Assembly (NCBI RefSeq): GCF_032062135.1
Contig: NC_092860.1
Location: 64,159,813-64,223,812 of the forward strand
Length of the DNA: 64,000 nucleotides
Reading direction: 5' to 3'
From: Pyxicephalus adspersus
Taxonomy: Eukaryota > Chordata > Amphibia > Anura > Pyxicephalidae
Part shown: piece after piece, positions 10,346 through 21,140 of the stretch
Layout: each line of letters begins with the position of its first letter
Numbering within the stretch: the stretch's first letter is position 1
The notes under the pieces: model-generated
The model's database searches: none
What the model saw: only the letters and a program-made list of their open reading frames with translations
What the model was told of the DNA's origin: nothing
Translations under genes and position numbers: made by a program

Positions 10346-11560
10346 ATGAAAGTTTCATGAAAATAATGCTACATTTAATATATAAGATGCAAAACGTCAG
10401 GGTAAATAAAGATTGATAATAATATGCTGTGTTAATACTTGTTGGTAAAATCAACTATTCCGATTCCCTTATCACAAGAATTAGAGCCAATTCAATGAAA
10501 CTGATGTAATTTCTGGATTAAACAGACCTGAAATACACTATATATATATTGAAAAATCTTTGGCAAATGAAAAAAAAATGTTTTTGTTGAACTGTGTAAT
10601 TATTTATTTTAATAGGTTGTTATGATAAATGACTATGAACTAACCTATCTTTTAGGGATTTAGCTTGTCTAAATGTAATAGTGGGAGATATAGGAACATA
10701 TTTGGATATAACAGGATGATCTGTTAACAAGAACCAATATATGAATAAAATATTTTTCAAACTTTGATGTTTATTAGTATAAGTGGTAATTAGTCTTGTT
10801 AGTGATTGTGTTTTTACTTACTAAAGGAGTAGAAAAAAAAACAGATTACTCCTTTCTTTCATCTTTGCATTCTGATAGGCTTTTGCCAATATTTTTTTTC
10901 CATAACCTCTACCTCTTAATCTATGTTGTAATTTTCATGTCAAACACTGACTATAAGGGATACTATGTACTAATGGGCAGAGGGGAAAGCTTTTGGCATG
11001 AAGGATAGCATTGCTTGCCGTGAATTTTCTATACAAAGTAATTGACAATGTTCTATTGGTTAAAGTTGATATCTTTCCCACTTACAAGACATAAGTTGCC
11101 GTACTTAGGTGCACAATAAGTGCCAATGGCCACTCCCTGTTTCTGAAAGTAACGTTCATTTTTGACCAAAAAAAAAACTTGTAGTTGAGAATAAAGTCCA
11201 ATAATTGATTACAGTCATACAAATTTGTTCCCCGTTATTTAAAAAACTGATGAACAGCTGTAAGGTCTTTCTGGTATGGGATAGAAAAGTACAAAGCCTC
11301 TATATCCTTCATGCATTTGGAGGTGTATACTTGCTTCTAACAAGCATAATAATTGCAATGTGTCTTTCAAGAGGGGAATCTGGTGACAAATGGTCTTAGG
11401 TACTGATCAATAAAAATACTTGCATGCTCTGTAAATGAGCTCACTCCAGAAATGATCAGCCTTCCAGGTAGATTTAGATGTTGTTTATTGTTTTTTAAAA
11501 GAGCAAAAATGTTGTGTAACAGGGATATTTCACTATTAATATTTTGTCTTTTCTCTTTGT
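10346..11560. other. AT-rich sequence, nothing recognised
   Basis: No conserved coding frame or repeat boundary was identified. Short open frames at 10796-11008 and 11205-11399 have no recognisable family features. Confidence 0.45.
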
Positions 11561-11567
11561 CAATAAT

Positions 11568-11762
11568 TCACTGTTCATAAGCCTTTTGTATTTGGTCAAC
11601 AAATTCCTGTTCGAACATACAAATGCTTAAAACCGGAATCTTTTCATACCAAGTTTCATTATTTAATATTTGATAACACATCTTTTCATATTGTAATCTA
11701 TCCATCACTACTAAGTCCCCACCCATATCTGATGGTTTGACAACCATTAATGGATTATCCAT
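11568..11762 (-). pseudogene. PLE reverse transcriptase N-terminal remnant
   Basis: Sixty-four codons carrying KPSDMGGDLVVMDRLQY, where the canonical lysine of KPxDKGG is methionine. The frame ends in a stop after IQKAYEQ, before any RT catalytic motif, so only a truncated fragment is present. Confidence 0.65.
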
Positions 11763-12820
11763 TAGCTCTTTTAAAGCATGATATGGTTCAGTGGAAAAAT
11801 GTATTCAATTGATGGATGAATTTGGTAATGATCCTATTCCTTTTTGTTTCCGGTTCCATAAAAACACCAATATTTGGGTTCAAATTAGGGGCTGGAAACA
11901 TGGTTGACTTATTTCTTTAGATTTATAGTTGTAGTTTCACCTTAATTTTCCTGTGCTTCTTGTCCCCTTAGTTAAGAGAAGTCAGAAAAAAAGTTGTTTT
12001 TTTAACAAAACACACGCATATATTTAACAAATTTTATTGCTTTAAAGAGGAGGAAAAAAATTACAAAATGATATAGAAGTGGTGAAGGAAAAAAAACAAA
12101 AAAACAAAAAACACCAATCCAGCTGCATCAGAAATACTAAAATAAGTTGATCCTCTAATGGTATAAATCAACAGGAATGATATTAATTAGCAGCTGGTAT
12201 ATATTTGTAAATCAACTGGTCTAATCTGCCTTTTAAAAAAAAAACAAAAAAAAAAACACAAATTTACACTTTTCCTAGAAGAATACCAGCCTTGTAAAGG
12301 AGGCTTGAGTGGTATACTTACAACGGCTAGGCTACAAATGTGCTGAAATCAGTCTGTATGCCCTTCAGACCCTCAAAGGTTATTTTGGAAAACATCAAAA
12401 TATACCTAAAAACTCTCCCCTAAACATCACGCTAGCTTTTTTTCAGTAGAGGAATGTCCCAAATTCACAACCAATCACAGGTCACAATCAATCAATCAAT
12501 CACTCATAATAATATATTCTCAAATCATAGGGTACGAGGGATGTTTTAAATACAATAACATAGATAGGTTATCAACTCCTGATAATATGAATGCGAAAAA
12601 AGATGAGGAGAAACAGTAGAAAATTTTTGTTTGCAAGTATATTGCTATAAATATTGGCATATTGTCAATAAATTAAACAAAATACATCGATTGTCCTAGC
12701 CCCAATTAACTTATTGGGTTTTTTTGGACAGTTTTTCTAAACAGAGATATTCCTTTTATTAAGGATAAATCCCAAATGGTAAGGCTCAGAGTCATGATAG
12801 TGGGGAGTATTTCCAGTCTC

Positions 12821-12860
12821 GGAAGTCCCAAAACATTTTGTCTTACTGGCATCTTCAGGG
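12821..12860 (-). ncRNA. Degenerate hammerhead-ribozyme-like motif (PLE)
   Basis: The minus strand reads CCCTGAAGATGCCAGTAAGA, followed by CAAAATGTTTTGGGACTTCC. The CTGAAGA box fits the CUGANGA core, and the TCC/GGGA arms could pair as stem I. The GAAA box is degraded (CAAAA) and the GUC cleavage triplet reads TTT. Catalysis is unlikely. The call depends on the PLE context. Confidence 0.4.
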
Positions 12861-13029
12861 AATGAGACACATGAGTTATGTGGGTACCAAGTGACCTAAA
12901 TTAAACAATGAATCGAGAAATATTTGTAATAAATATATTAAGGTTTTATAGTGTAGTACATGCCTATACCTAGTGAGTTATTGTGAGGGCAAAAAGGAAA
13001 CCTATAATAGGTAAGATCATATGAAGTAT

Positions 13030-13640
13030 ATGTTCAAAGGAGTTATACCATCCATGTCTATTATATATTGAGTAAAAAATAATTATATTCTGAGATCGGT
13101 TCCTAGTTTGTTTTTGGTTTGATAGTAATAATGCAAGGTGTGGCTAAAATTCAATGTGATTATATTGTATCAGCTAAGGCGGGAAAAAAAACCCTACTGT
13201 CTCTCCATCTTTTTTTTTTCCACACTCAATATTCTCTACAAAACCCTGACAATTGTTAATTTTTGGAAAAATAGTGGAGCTTCTATTCCCTGAATACCTA
13301 AAACCTATAGGGGTTCATCTGATAGGCCATGACAATATAGAATACTCCCACAGTCTAGCTACGACACTGTCAGTTACTTTGTATAGTCACATGATAACAA
13401 AGAAGATATTGTTTAACTGCAAAGCTTCAATTTTATTAAAGTAACTATGATAAAAATGGAATGGGAATTTCCCTAAAATCACTGGATCTTTACCTTTTAA
13501 ACGCCTAATCACAATCAGGGAAATAGTTAACACATGATCTATATATGATTCCCTATAGAAAAAGGATCTGAGAAAAAACAAAAGCAGAGCAAGCTATGTG
13601 CTCAGTTGATATACACCATGCCTTCTCTGTTGCCTGCAAG
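13030..13640. other. AT-rich sequence between PLE and DIRS copies
   Basis: Nothing was recognised. It may include more of the PLE terminal repeat, but no matching copy is available in the window to define it. Confidence 0.4.
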
Positions 13641-14177
13641 TTCTCCTGGGAAACATCTCCAGCCTTTTCCTGGCATTCCTCCTTCCAGCGCACCTGTGGG
13701 ACAATTCTGCCCTTTTTGTCCCCCAGGACCACTATCCAAAATAAAAAGACTCTTACCTTTTAACCTCCCTGTGCTTTGTCTGTCTTTGCTCCAGGACCGA
13801 TAAGTACTATCCTCAGACGATGGATCCTCCAGTGTGGCAAGTGTGTTCCGGTTTTCGAGGCCTTAAGGTCCTAGTTGTCTAGTCCATGCTATGTGACATT
13901 GTTCCAAGTGCTGATGTTGGATTATCTGGTGGTTCCTTCGGTCCCGGTGGCGTGAGGGATGCCAGTAACTAAGATGGTGTTGGCACATGCGCACAGTTTT
14001 GGCACTTGCCCTACAGTTTTTTTTCCCAGAAGTTGGTATAGTCGTTTTTATTTTTGTTATCAGACTGCACATCCGCTGGGTTTTGGCAGATTCGCAGTAA
14101 CCTAGCTTTTCGTTGCCTATCAGCGCTCCATTTCCTGTGGCACCATAATTAAAAACGCTAAGAGGATTTAGTCCTCT

Positions 14178-14752
14178 ATGAGGGGAGATCTTTCATGGAG
14201 CCCCAGACGGCGGGCGATTGACAGTCATTTTCTTCCATTTGCAAATTATCGCCAACTGTTGTCAGCTTCTCACCAAGCTGGTTGGCATAGCCCAGTCCAG
14301 CCTTGTGTAGGTCTACAATCTTGTCCCTGACATCCTTGGACAGCTCTTTGGTCCTGGCCATGGTGGCTAGTTTGGAATCCGATTTAGATTGATTGCTTCT
14401 GTCGACAAGTGTCTTTTATACAAGTACTGTAACAAACTTGGATTAGGAGCACTCCCTACTGAGGGTGCTCCTAATCTCAGCTCGTTACCTGCATTCAGTA
14501 AAGACACCTGGGAGCCTGAAATCTTGCTGGTTGATAGAGGATCAAATATTTATTTCACTCATTACAATGCACATCAAGCTCTGACTTTTGAGCACTGGGT
14601 TTTTGAGGGTTCTTCTGTTGTTATTCTCTCTCACACCTACAATAATCCTACCATTACAACTATAGACTGGTCATTCCTTTGTCAGAAGGCGAACGTACAA
14701 AATCAGCTGGGGGATCAAATACTTCTTTTCCTCACTGTATATATATATATAT
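14178..14752 (-). mobile_element. Tc1/mariner 5' fragment nested in DIRS copy
   Basis: On the minus strand the fragment begins at a Tc1-type end (CAGTGAGGAAAAGAAGTATT, near 14737). After a leader it enters a transposase start (14361-14176: [33 protein letters not shown]), the N-terminal helix-turn-helix region of Tc1 transposases. The frame then degrades and the element stops near 14178, so the DDE catalytic domain and right TIR are absent. Confidence 0.75.
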
Positions 14753-14760
14753 ATATATAC
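14738..14760. repeat. (TA)n microsatellite
   Basis: Simple dinucleotide run abutting the Tc1 terminus. TA is the Tc1 target dinucleotide, which may explain the junction. Confidence 0.85.
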
Positions 14761-14828
14761 ACACTACAAGACATCTGGATTCTCCCAGTCATATCCGTCT
14801 GACAAGGGACAAAGGAAAGCTCACCCGG

Positions 14829-15055
14829 TGAAGTTATTAATAGAAAGAGGTATCTCATCAGTGGAGCACAAGGAAAGCGAGTCATGTAGGGCATGTTATG
14901 CAAAAGCTTTGCCATCTAAGCTTGTGTATGCTATATGCTTTAAAGAAGCATGCCGAGATAAAGAAAGTGAGTCTAGGGAGATACAATGCTACATTGATCA
15001 TGTGGTAGCGGACAGTCTAAAAAGACTCACCGCAGGCCCCAGCTCCAACTCATAG
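14829..15055 (+). pseudogene. DIRS ORF1 (gag-like) fragment
   Basis: The frame contains ESCRACYAKALPSKLVYAIC followed by CRDKESESREIQCYIDHVVA, a cysteine-rich segment of the kind found near the N-terminus of DIRS ORF1 proteins. It is located between the left terminus and the RT and is interrupted downstream by the palindromic MITE. Family assignment rests mainly on position. Confidence 0.5.
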
Positions 15056-15229
15056 GATAAGCCTGAAAGGCAGTGGAAACCTTCCCAGGATTCAGAAAAT
15101 TCTGGTTTACACTAGTAAATGCATTCATCAATTCTATAAGAATAGAAGAATTAAAGAAGCCATCCAGAGAGAAGAACACTATGCTTCCCCACCAAAGAAG
15201 AGGAGGTATTTTCCTATCTTGGAGAGGAG

Positions 15230-15663
15230 TGGGTAAAGGTGCATACACACTTCCAATTTTTATCGTTCCAATCGAACGACGAACGATCGATTGGGCAAAA
15301 AATCGTTCGTAAAAAAGTAACCAACGACGCCGACGAACGAGGAAACTCGTTGGAAACGAACGACCGGACCGGCAGATCGGATTGGACGACGATCGTTGAA
15401 CATCGTTCGTGTGTACGGTCGTTCGTTGATCGTCCATGCTCTGAGCATGCGTAATGAACGAACGTCCGTTCACTTTCCTGTCGTGCACATAGTTCCTCTA
15501 TCGCTCAAACGATCGTATCTATTGTGTGTACAATATCTACGAACGATCGTGTCGTTATCTCTATGTGCAGGATCGGTGCTATACGATCGTTCGTATATAT
15601 CGTGCAGGATCGTTCGTCGTTCGTTTTCCAACGATAATAATTGGAAGTGTGTACGTAGCTTTA
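15230..15663. mobile_element. Palindromic MITE (ACGAACGATCGTT-rich) nested in DIRS
   Basis: The left end TAAAGGTGCATACACACTTC and the reverse complement of the right end TAAAGCTACGTACACACTTC align over about 38 bases through AATTTTTATCGTTCCAA / AATTATTATCGTTGGAA. The interior is packed with ACGAACGATCG/CGATCGTTCGT palindromes. Open frames on both strands here are by-products of the palindromic repeats. The shared TACACAC end sequence suggests relation to family A MITEs. Confidence 0.8.
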
Positions 15664-16080
15664 AACCTGATGGAAAGTGCTCTCTGTGGAACAGGTTTTC
15701 AAAATGTACCCTCTAAATCTTGCTCTTATGTCAGTGTCAAGAGCCCTGTTGACCCTGGGTGGAGATGTCCAAGGATGCACTAGAAAACGGAGCAGACGAA
15801 TCCATGGTTGGTGTGTATTTGGATCGCATGAAACTAAACAGCAGATATTTTTGTTAGCAGAAGCATCAATAGATTTTTGTCACACTATCAACGAAGATAA
15901 TGGATTCCTCGGTGACAGCAAGAAGGTCTCTGTGTCATTATGCTGCAGATTCTGTCTCCAAACAAACTTTGTGCTTAATCCCTTTTGAAAGGAATTAGCT
16001 TTTTGGTAAAACTCTAGAAGAAGGCTTATTACCACAGAGACACAGGCTTCAGCAGTCTGGTGGGTCCAATTTAACCTCCT

Positions 16081-17129
16081 AAAGGTGGCTCTGCCCAGGG
16101 TCTAAAGGTCGGTGCCAGACTGCTAAAATTTGCAGGAGTATGGAAAAAAAAAAAGATTACGGACACCTGGGTAGTATTGGTCGCATCCATTGGGTACCAA
16201 ATAAAATTTGCTCAAAGTCCTCCACAATTCCATTTTGTCTAAACGGTCCTTCAGGTAGAGGTATCAAAGTGGGAGATTCTTCTTATGTTCAAGAGCTCTA
16301 CAGAGCACAAGCAAGAATACCTTTACTTGTAGAAGAACAAGGGAAAGGATTTCATTCCAGGCTCCTTCTAGTTCACAAAGCATCAGGAAGTTTATACCAA
16401 GTGTTGGATCTCAGAGGCCTGAATGCGTTTCTACAAGTAAAAGCATTCCCTATGGAATCCTAACTGACCATTCTAGCAGTTCTTCATCCTGGTGCATGGA
16501 TGATTTTTAATCAATCTAGAAAATGCATATTTACATGTTACAATTATTCCAAGAAACCAGAAATATCTTAATTTCACAATTGTAAATCAGCATTTCCACT
16601 TAATGTGCCTACCGTTTGGTCTTGCGACAGCGCCTTCTCCAAAATGCTGGTGTAAGTAGTGGCCTTTCTGAGACTTCAGGGTATATGTCTCTGCCATTAT
16701 CTGGACAATATCCTAGTTCTGGCAGACTCTGAGAAGCAGCTTGTGAAAGACAGAGAATGAGTGTTAACCATCTTAGTACAAATCGGTTGGTTGGTAAACC
16801 ATCAGAAGAATGAACTGTGTCCTACTCAAGTAATGGAAGATCTTGGGCTAACAGTCGATACAAATAAAGCAAAAGTGTTCCTGCCACTACGCAAAATAAA
16901 TCAAATGAGAGAGGGGGCTTTTAAATTCTCAAAAACCCAAAAGGTGGTCGCAAGAGAATGCACGAGATTACTAGGGCTAATGAATTCCTGCATCCCAGTG
17001 GTTACATATATGCTTCCTAACCCAGTGGAACGGAGTATCACTGAAACAGGATATTCACCTTCCATTACCAGTTCAGAGGGATTTTTTATGGTGGGCATCA
17101 ACACAGAATTTGTCCAGAGGGGTGTTTAA
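16081..17129 (+). pseudogene. DIRS reverse transcriptase remnant
   Basis: Blocks in order: VGARLLKFAGVW (about 16111), SRLLLVHKASGSLYQVLDLR and LNAFLQVKAFPMES, ENAYLHVTIIPRNQKYL, LPFGLATAPS (about 16610), then CHYLDNILVLADSEKQ (about 16692) and LVNHQKNELCPTQVMEDLGL. These are RT motifs of DIRS1 elements. The catalytic YLDD box reads YLDN, so the second metal-binding aspartate is lost. At least three frame changes and a stop after AFPMES confirm a dead copy. Confidence 0.8.
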
Positions 17130-17188
17130 TAGGTTGGGAAGCAGGTTCCTTCGACAAACTGTTCCAACCTTCTAGAATTAATGGCGGC

Positions 17189-17865
17189 ATGGCAGGGGCG
17201 AAAAGCCTTTTTTTAAGGATTCCAGTATACAAGAGAGTGAAGAAGTCACTGTTTTCTCCAGATAACATCAATAATTTTCTGATGGGCAGAAGAGCATCTC
17301 CGGGATCTCTCTGCAACCTATCTTCCGAGGGCACAAAATCAACTACCAAATACACGAAGCAGGACCTTCCTAGATTCCATGGAACAGTGGTTGAATCCCA
17401 AATATTTAGGACCGATCTTTCAAAGATAGGGAACTCCAGTGGTCGATCTAATGGTTTTTCCACTCAGTGCTCAGGTTCCAACCTTTTGTATCAGATTCCA
17501 TTTAGGCCAGGCACTGTCACAGGATGCTTTTTCCATTAGTTCGACATTCCCAGTTCTTTATGTATTCCCTCCAATACAATTAATCTTGAATGTCCTTTTG
17601 AAGATCAGAAGAGAAGCAAAGGTAGCAATAATAATCCTTCCACATTGGCCAAGAGGACAATGGTTTTTCTTAGTAAACCAGAAGCTGATAGCTCCGCCTT
17701 GGTTCCTACCAGATCAGGAGAACCTATTGGTACAAGGAAGTTGGAGCAAACCAGTGCCATATCATTGGAGGCTGACTGCTTTTCTGTTGAAAGGAAAAGG
17801 TATCTAGCAGCAGGTGTGTCATCAAGAGTTGCCAAAACTCTTAAAAGCACATAAACCAACAACAA
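17189..17865 (+). pseudogene. DIRS RNase H / linker remnant
   Basis: Overlapping frames at 17189-17539, 17439-17807 and 17645-17854 join the RT to the recombinase. IILPHWPRGQWFFLVNQ and APPWFLPDQENLLVQGSWSK resemble the W-P-R-x-x-W-F and L-L-x-G segments found between RT/RNase H and recombinase in DIRS elements. No intact catalytic residues are assigned. Confidence 0.55.
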
Positions 17866-18073
17866 AACGTATTCTAGAATATGGAAAAGATTTTAAAAGA
17901 TGGCACAAGAAGCAGGTTTTTCTCCAACAGAGCCTTTCCTAGCTCAAATCTTGGAATTCTTACAATCAGCACTGAATAAAGGCCTTAGTTACAGTACTAT
18001 ATTAGCACAAGTATCTGCATTATTAGCACTGACAGCAACATGGTGGACAAAGAATATGCTACTTCATTAATTT

Positions 18074-18797
18074 TTGAAGGCAGCAATTAAGATTAGAGCA
18101 CCGTTGAGTCTGTTATTCTCGACATTGGACCTGCCCCTGGTACTTAAGGCTCTCTTACTAGCTCCTTTCGATCCCATTAAGGTATGTTCCATAGAAAAGT
18201 TAACATGGAAGATGGCTTTCTTAACAGCAATTACATCAGCTTGGAGAGTCTCAGAGCTTCAATCGCTGTCGTGTAGAGAATCTTACTGTTTGGTCTCTTC
18301 AGGGAGGGTATGTCCATGTCCATCCCCACAATCCCTTCCAAACGTTTCATCAGTGTTTCACCTAAACTAGAAAGCAGTACTACAGGCAATGAATGTAACA
18401 CAGACAGGAATAAAGGAAGGGGAGATGATGCGGAAAAACTCTAAATGGCTCAGAAACGTGGATAACCTGTTCATATATCCCAGCGGACCTAAAAGAGGTC
18501 AGGCGGCTGCTGCAATTATTATATACCCATCACACCCCAATACCTACCCTACCTACTGTACTGTGACCTTTTACCCAGTGCACCATATTCACCTACCTAT
18601 TGTACTGTGGTCACTTACCACTTGGTCCTGCCCACTGAGCACCTTCACCTGTTCTATATGTTTGGTTCACCCTCCACAATTCATACACATGAATGCATGT
18701 CGACATCATGGGCTTCCTATGCAAAAGTTCCAATTGAAAATATTTGCAATGCAGCCAGTTAGAAGTCACCCAATACGTTTATTAGACATAATAAAAA
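18074..18797 (+). pseudogene. DIRS tyrosine recombinase remnant
   Basis: LDLPLVLKALLLAPFDPIKV and LTWKMAFLTAITSAWRVSEL correspond to the DIRS recombinase core, with the R of AWRVSEL as the likely catalytic arginine. Near 18697-18797 another frame gives STSWASYAKVPIENICNAAS, a stop where the family normally has Trp, then KSPNTFIRHNKN. This resembles the C-terminal box of DIRS recombinases. An unrelated-looking stretch at about 18400-18690 separates the two parts and may be a further insertion. Confidence 0.7.
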
Positions 18798-19140
18798 TTT
18801 AAGAGATAAATAAAAGGAATTTTTTTTGCAGCAATATCATTGTCTGGAGTTGTGTATTTTTAGCTCTCGCTTCAGAATTTGATTTTTTGCTTGCTACATC
18901 CCATAGGTGCGCTGGCAGGAGGAGTGCCCAGAAAATGGAAAATCCTAGCAACTCCTCCTGACAGCGCAGTCCCTCCCTTCTTTTTTTCATCCTGTCACAA
19001 GGCTTGATACTGAACAGGGAGGTTAGGAGGTAAGATCTTTAATATTAAATAGTGGTAATGGATTGTCAAAAGGGGCAGAGTTGACACATAGGTGGGCTGT
19101 CAGGAGGAGTTGCCAGGAAAGGAAAATTACAGGTTAAGTA

Positions 19141-19705
19141 TGACAACAATTTTCCCTTATACCCATTACCAGCAGGCTGTTATTGGGTGAAAATTTGTTT
19201 CACAATCATGTTGTTGATGGGCACAAAAGCAGATATCAGCCCGATACAACCTGATCTCCTATGCCTACCACCAAAAAGATAGCATTCTGCACACCATGGT
19301 AGGTATGATTCAGGTGTGGTACCCCAATTACTTTACAAAACTGCAGGGAAAAAATCCTGGATATTGTATTTGAATAATTGCTATTTATGTAGAACTTACA
19401 ATTAGGTCCTTGTAATTTACAATTAGATGTTGAAGACCTAATTGTAAAAACAATAAATGTTTTTTCTTTGTATATTTAGCTTTAGTTTTGCTAATGTATC
19501 CTTTCTTTTAATCCAAGATTTATGTCTTTGGCAGTTAACATTTTTAATTTTAGGGAAGCAATACAATATTTTATAGTTCAGTCCACGGTTATATACCAAT
19601 CTTCCCGATAACAAACAAGTATAAAATATGTATTTACAATTTGTAGTTATACATATAACAATAAGAATGAAAATGTATGTATACCATGTATATCAGTGTA
19701 TTTTA

Positions 19706-19757
<52 letters not shown>

Positions 19758-19970
19758 TTATGATTCGTTTACTTGTATGTCCTTTTCCAGTCATTTAGAG
19801 AAGAGGTATTTCATCAATTTTAAAATTAATTGTAGCTGTTAGTTATTTTCTTTTCATACTCATACAACTGCTATTTTGACACCTTTAAAGTGAATAAAAC
19901 TCCAACCCAGCAAATAAAGATGTTAACAGTTGAAGAAAAAAAAATCTAAATGCAAAAGAGGACAGGCTTA
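19141..19970. other. AT-rich intergenic sequence with (TA)n
   Basis: A TA microsatellite of about 43 bases lies at 19709-19751. A local inverted repeat CTTACAATTAGGTCCTTG...GTAAATTACAATTAG lies near 19393-19450. Nothing else was recognised. Confidence 0.55.
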
Positions 19971-19973
19971 GGC

Positions 19974-20728
19974 TAGGTACACACATGCAACAGTTCTCGT
20001 CTGTGTGTTCGGTACGGGAGACTTTAGAAACAATGTGGTTTTACTGTCTGGAGATAAATGGGTTACGTCCGGTGTCTGACCTAATTATCTCCCAGAGGGG
20101 AGACATTGGGTGGGAGTGTCCCGGATTGTGTGGTTATTTCCATTGGTCGGTGTGTCTATCGCCTAATTCTCTATCAGGTCCAGAGGGGAGGTCCCCTTGC
20201 ATGCGGACTTGTATATAATACCAAGTGTGGCATCAATAAAGTGTTCTTCTTTCTTTTTCACCCTCAACTCGCAGCCGTGTCTCATGTAGGGAACCGCTAT
20301 ATTACTACTAGCTCTTGTAAGAGCTGCCTAACTATGGGGAATCATAATTCAGCGTGGGGAGTCGCTGGAGAAACTCTACAGGGCCACCTGGACTAGGGGG
20401 AAGGTTGTCGCCAACGGTTGATACCGTTACACACACGTCCAATGGTTCTCACCTAAAAATCAGCTACATCGGACAAGAGGGCCTATATCGGACAAGAATC
20501 TGGCCTGTGTACAGCGCCCGTTGTCCATCATCCAAATGACTGTCCTGGTGGATCCACGGACGATGGATGACTAATGATCCTAAAGCAAGAGAAGGGGGAG
20601 AGCATGCAGCAGGGTGCCGCTGCGTAGTTCTCCCCCTCCCCTCTACAGAGCAGAACGGTGCTGTATGGTGCTCGTGAAAGATCCTTTCCAACGACAATAT
20701 TTGCACGTGTGTATGTAGCTTTAGAGTA
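19974..20728. mobile_element. Family A MITE copy interrupted by a putative LTR
   Basis: It starts TTAGGCTAGGTACACACATG, is interrupted after about 30 bases by the 20002-20433 segment, restarts with ACACACGTCCAATGGTTCTC, and ends at AATATTTGCACGTGTGTATG then TAGCTTTAG. It retains the GGGTGCCGCT and GAACGGTGCTGTATG blocks of the family. The MITE start occurs on both sides of the interruption, so two adjacent copies are also possible. Confidence 0.6.
20002..20433 (+). mobile_element. Putative solo LTR
   Basis: The segment begins TGTGTGTTCGGTAC and ends GATACCGTTACACA, inverted-repeat ends of the TG...CA type. Inside are a TATA-like GTATATAATACC (about 20212), AATAAAG about 22 bases later and a pyrimidine-rich TTCTTTCTTTTTCACCC, in the order expected of U3, R and U5. 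No internal retroviral genes are present. The target duplication is unclear because the flanks are themselves repeats. Confidence 0.45.
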
Positions 20729-20877
20729 AAAGAATCTTCTGGTATAGTGCAATATTGGGAGTACAGTGCTGTCCAGAAGATAAAAGATATTTGTAAAGAA
20801 AATTGTGTCTAGACTACAAACAAAAAAGGAAATAGTTCTGGAAGATAAAGTATATCAAGAGAAACAAGACTGTGGTT

Positions 20878-21140
20878 AAGCTATGTACACACATCCAACG
20901 GTTCTCGCCCGATATTCGGCTCAGGGCCAATATCAGGCGAGAATCTGGCATGTGTACAGCGCCAGTCGTCCATCTTCCGAACGACCATCCTGGCGGATCC
21001 ACGGACGATGAACGACTATTGATCCTAATGCAAGGGAAGGGGAGAGCATGTAGCGGGGTGCCGCTCTCCCTCTCCTCTCTGTGAAGAGATGAACGGTGCT
21101 GTATGTACAACACTCGTTCATGCATCGTGCAATAATAGTC
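20878..21140. mobile_element. Family A MITE copy
   Basis: TTAAGCTATGTACACACATC start, then GGCTCAGGGCCAATATCAGG, GCATGTGTACAGCGCCAGTC, GCGGGGTGCCGCTCTCCC and a CATCGTGCAATAATAGTCAA end, colinear with the copy at 6885-7145. It abuts the L1 at 21141. Confidence 0.75.

Larger units (their letters stand above)
11562..13030 (-). mobile_element. Penelope-like element (PLE), 5' fragment
   Basis: On the minus strand an upstream region (about 13030-12000), which contains a hammerhead-like motif at 12821-12860, precedes a coding remnant at 11762-11568. The remnant reads VVKPSDMGGDLVVMDRLQYE, then MCYQILNNETWYEKI. This matches the N-terminal block of Penelope RT proteins, whose general form is KPxDKGGxxVVMD. 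The rest of the RT and the GIY-YIG endonuclease are absent. The order pLTR-with-ribozyme then ORF is the known PLE arrangement. Exact ends are uncertain. Confidence 0.65.
13640..19140 (+). mobile_element. DIRS1-like tyrosine-recombinase retrotransposon, degenerate
   Basis: In order on the plus strand: a terminal segment with TTTCCTGGCATTCCTCCTTC (about 13656), a cysteine-bearing ORF1 piece (14829-15055), an RT region (16081-17129), an RNase H-side region (17189-17865) and a tyrosine recombinase (18074-18797). The right end, CAGGAGGAGTTGCCAGGAAA near 19100, is the inverted copy of the left end. Another copy of the motif (AACTCCTCCTGACAGCGCAG near 18945) lies inside the right end, as expected of a DIRS internal complementary region. 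Two other transposons are nested within. All frames contain stops. Confidence 0.75.

Noticed and set aside
14849..15488. Overlapping open frames on both strands, up to 153 codons
   Set aside because: From 15230 onward they are by-products of the palindromic MITE (frames rich in R, S and V from CGATCGTTCG words). Only the 14829-15055 frame was kept, as a DIRS ORF1 fragment.
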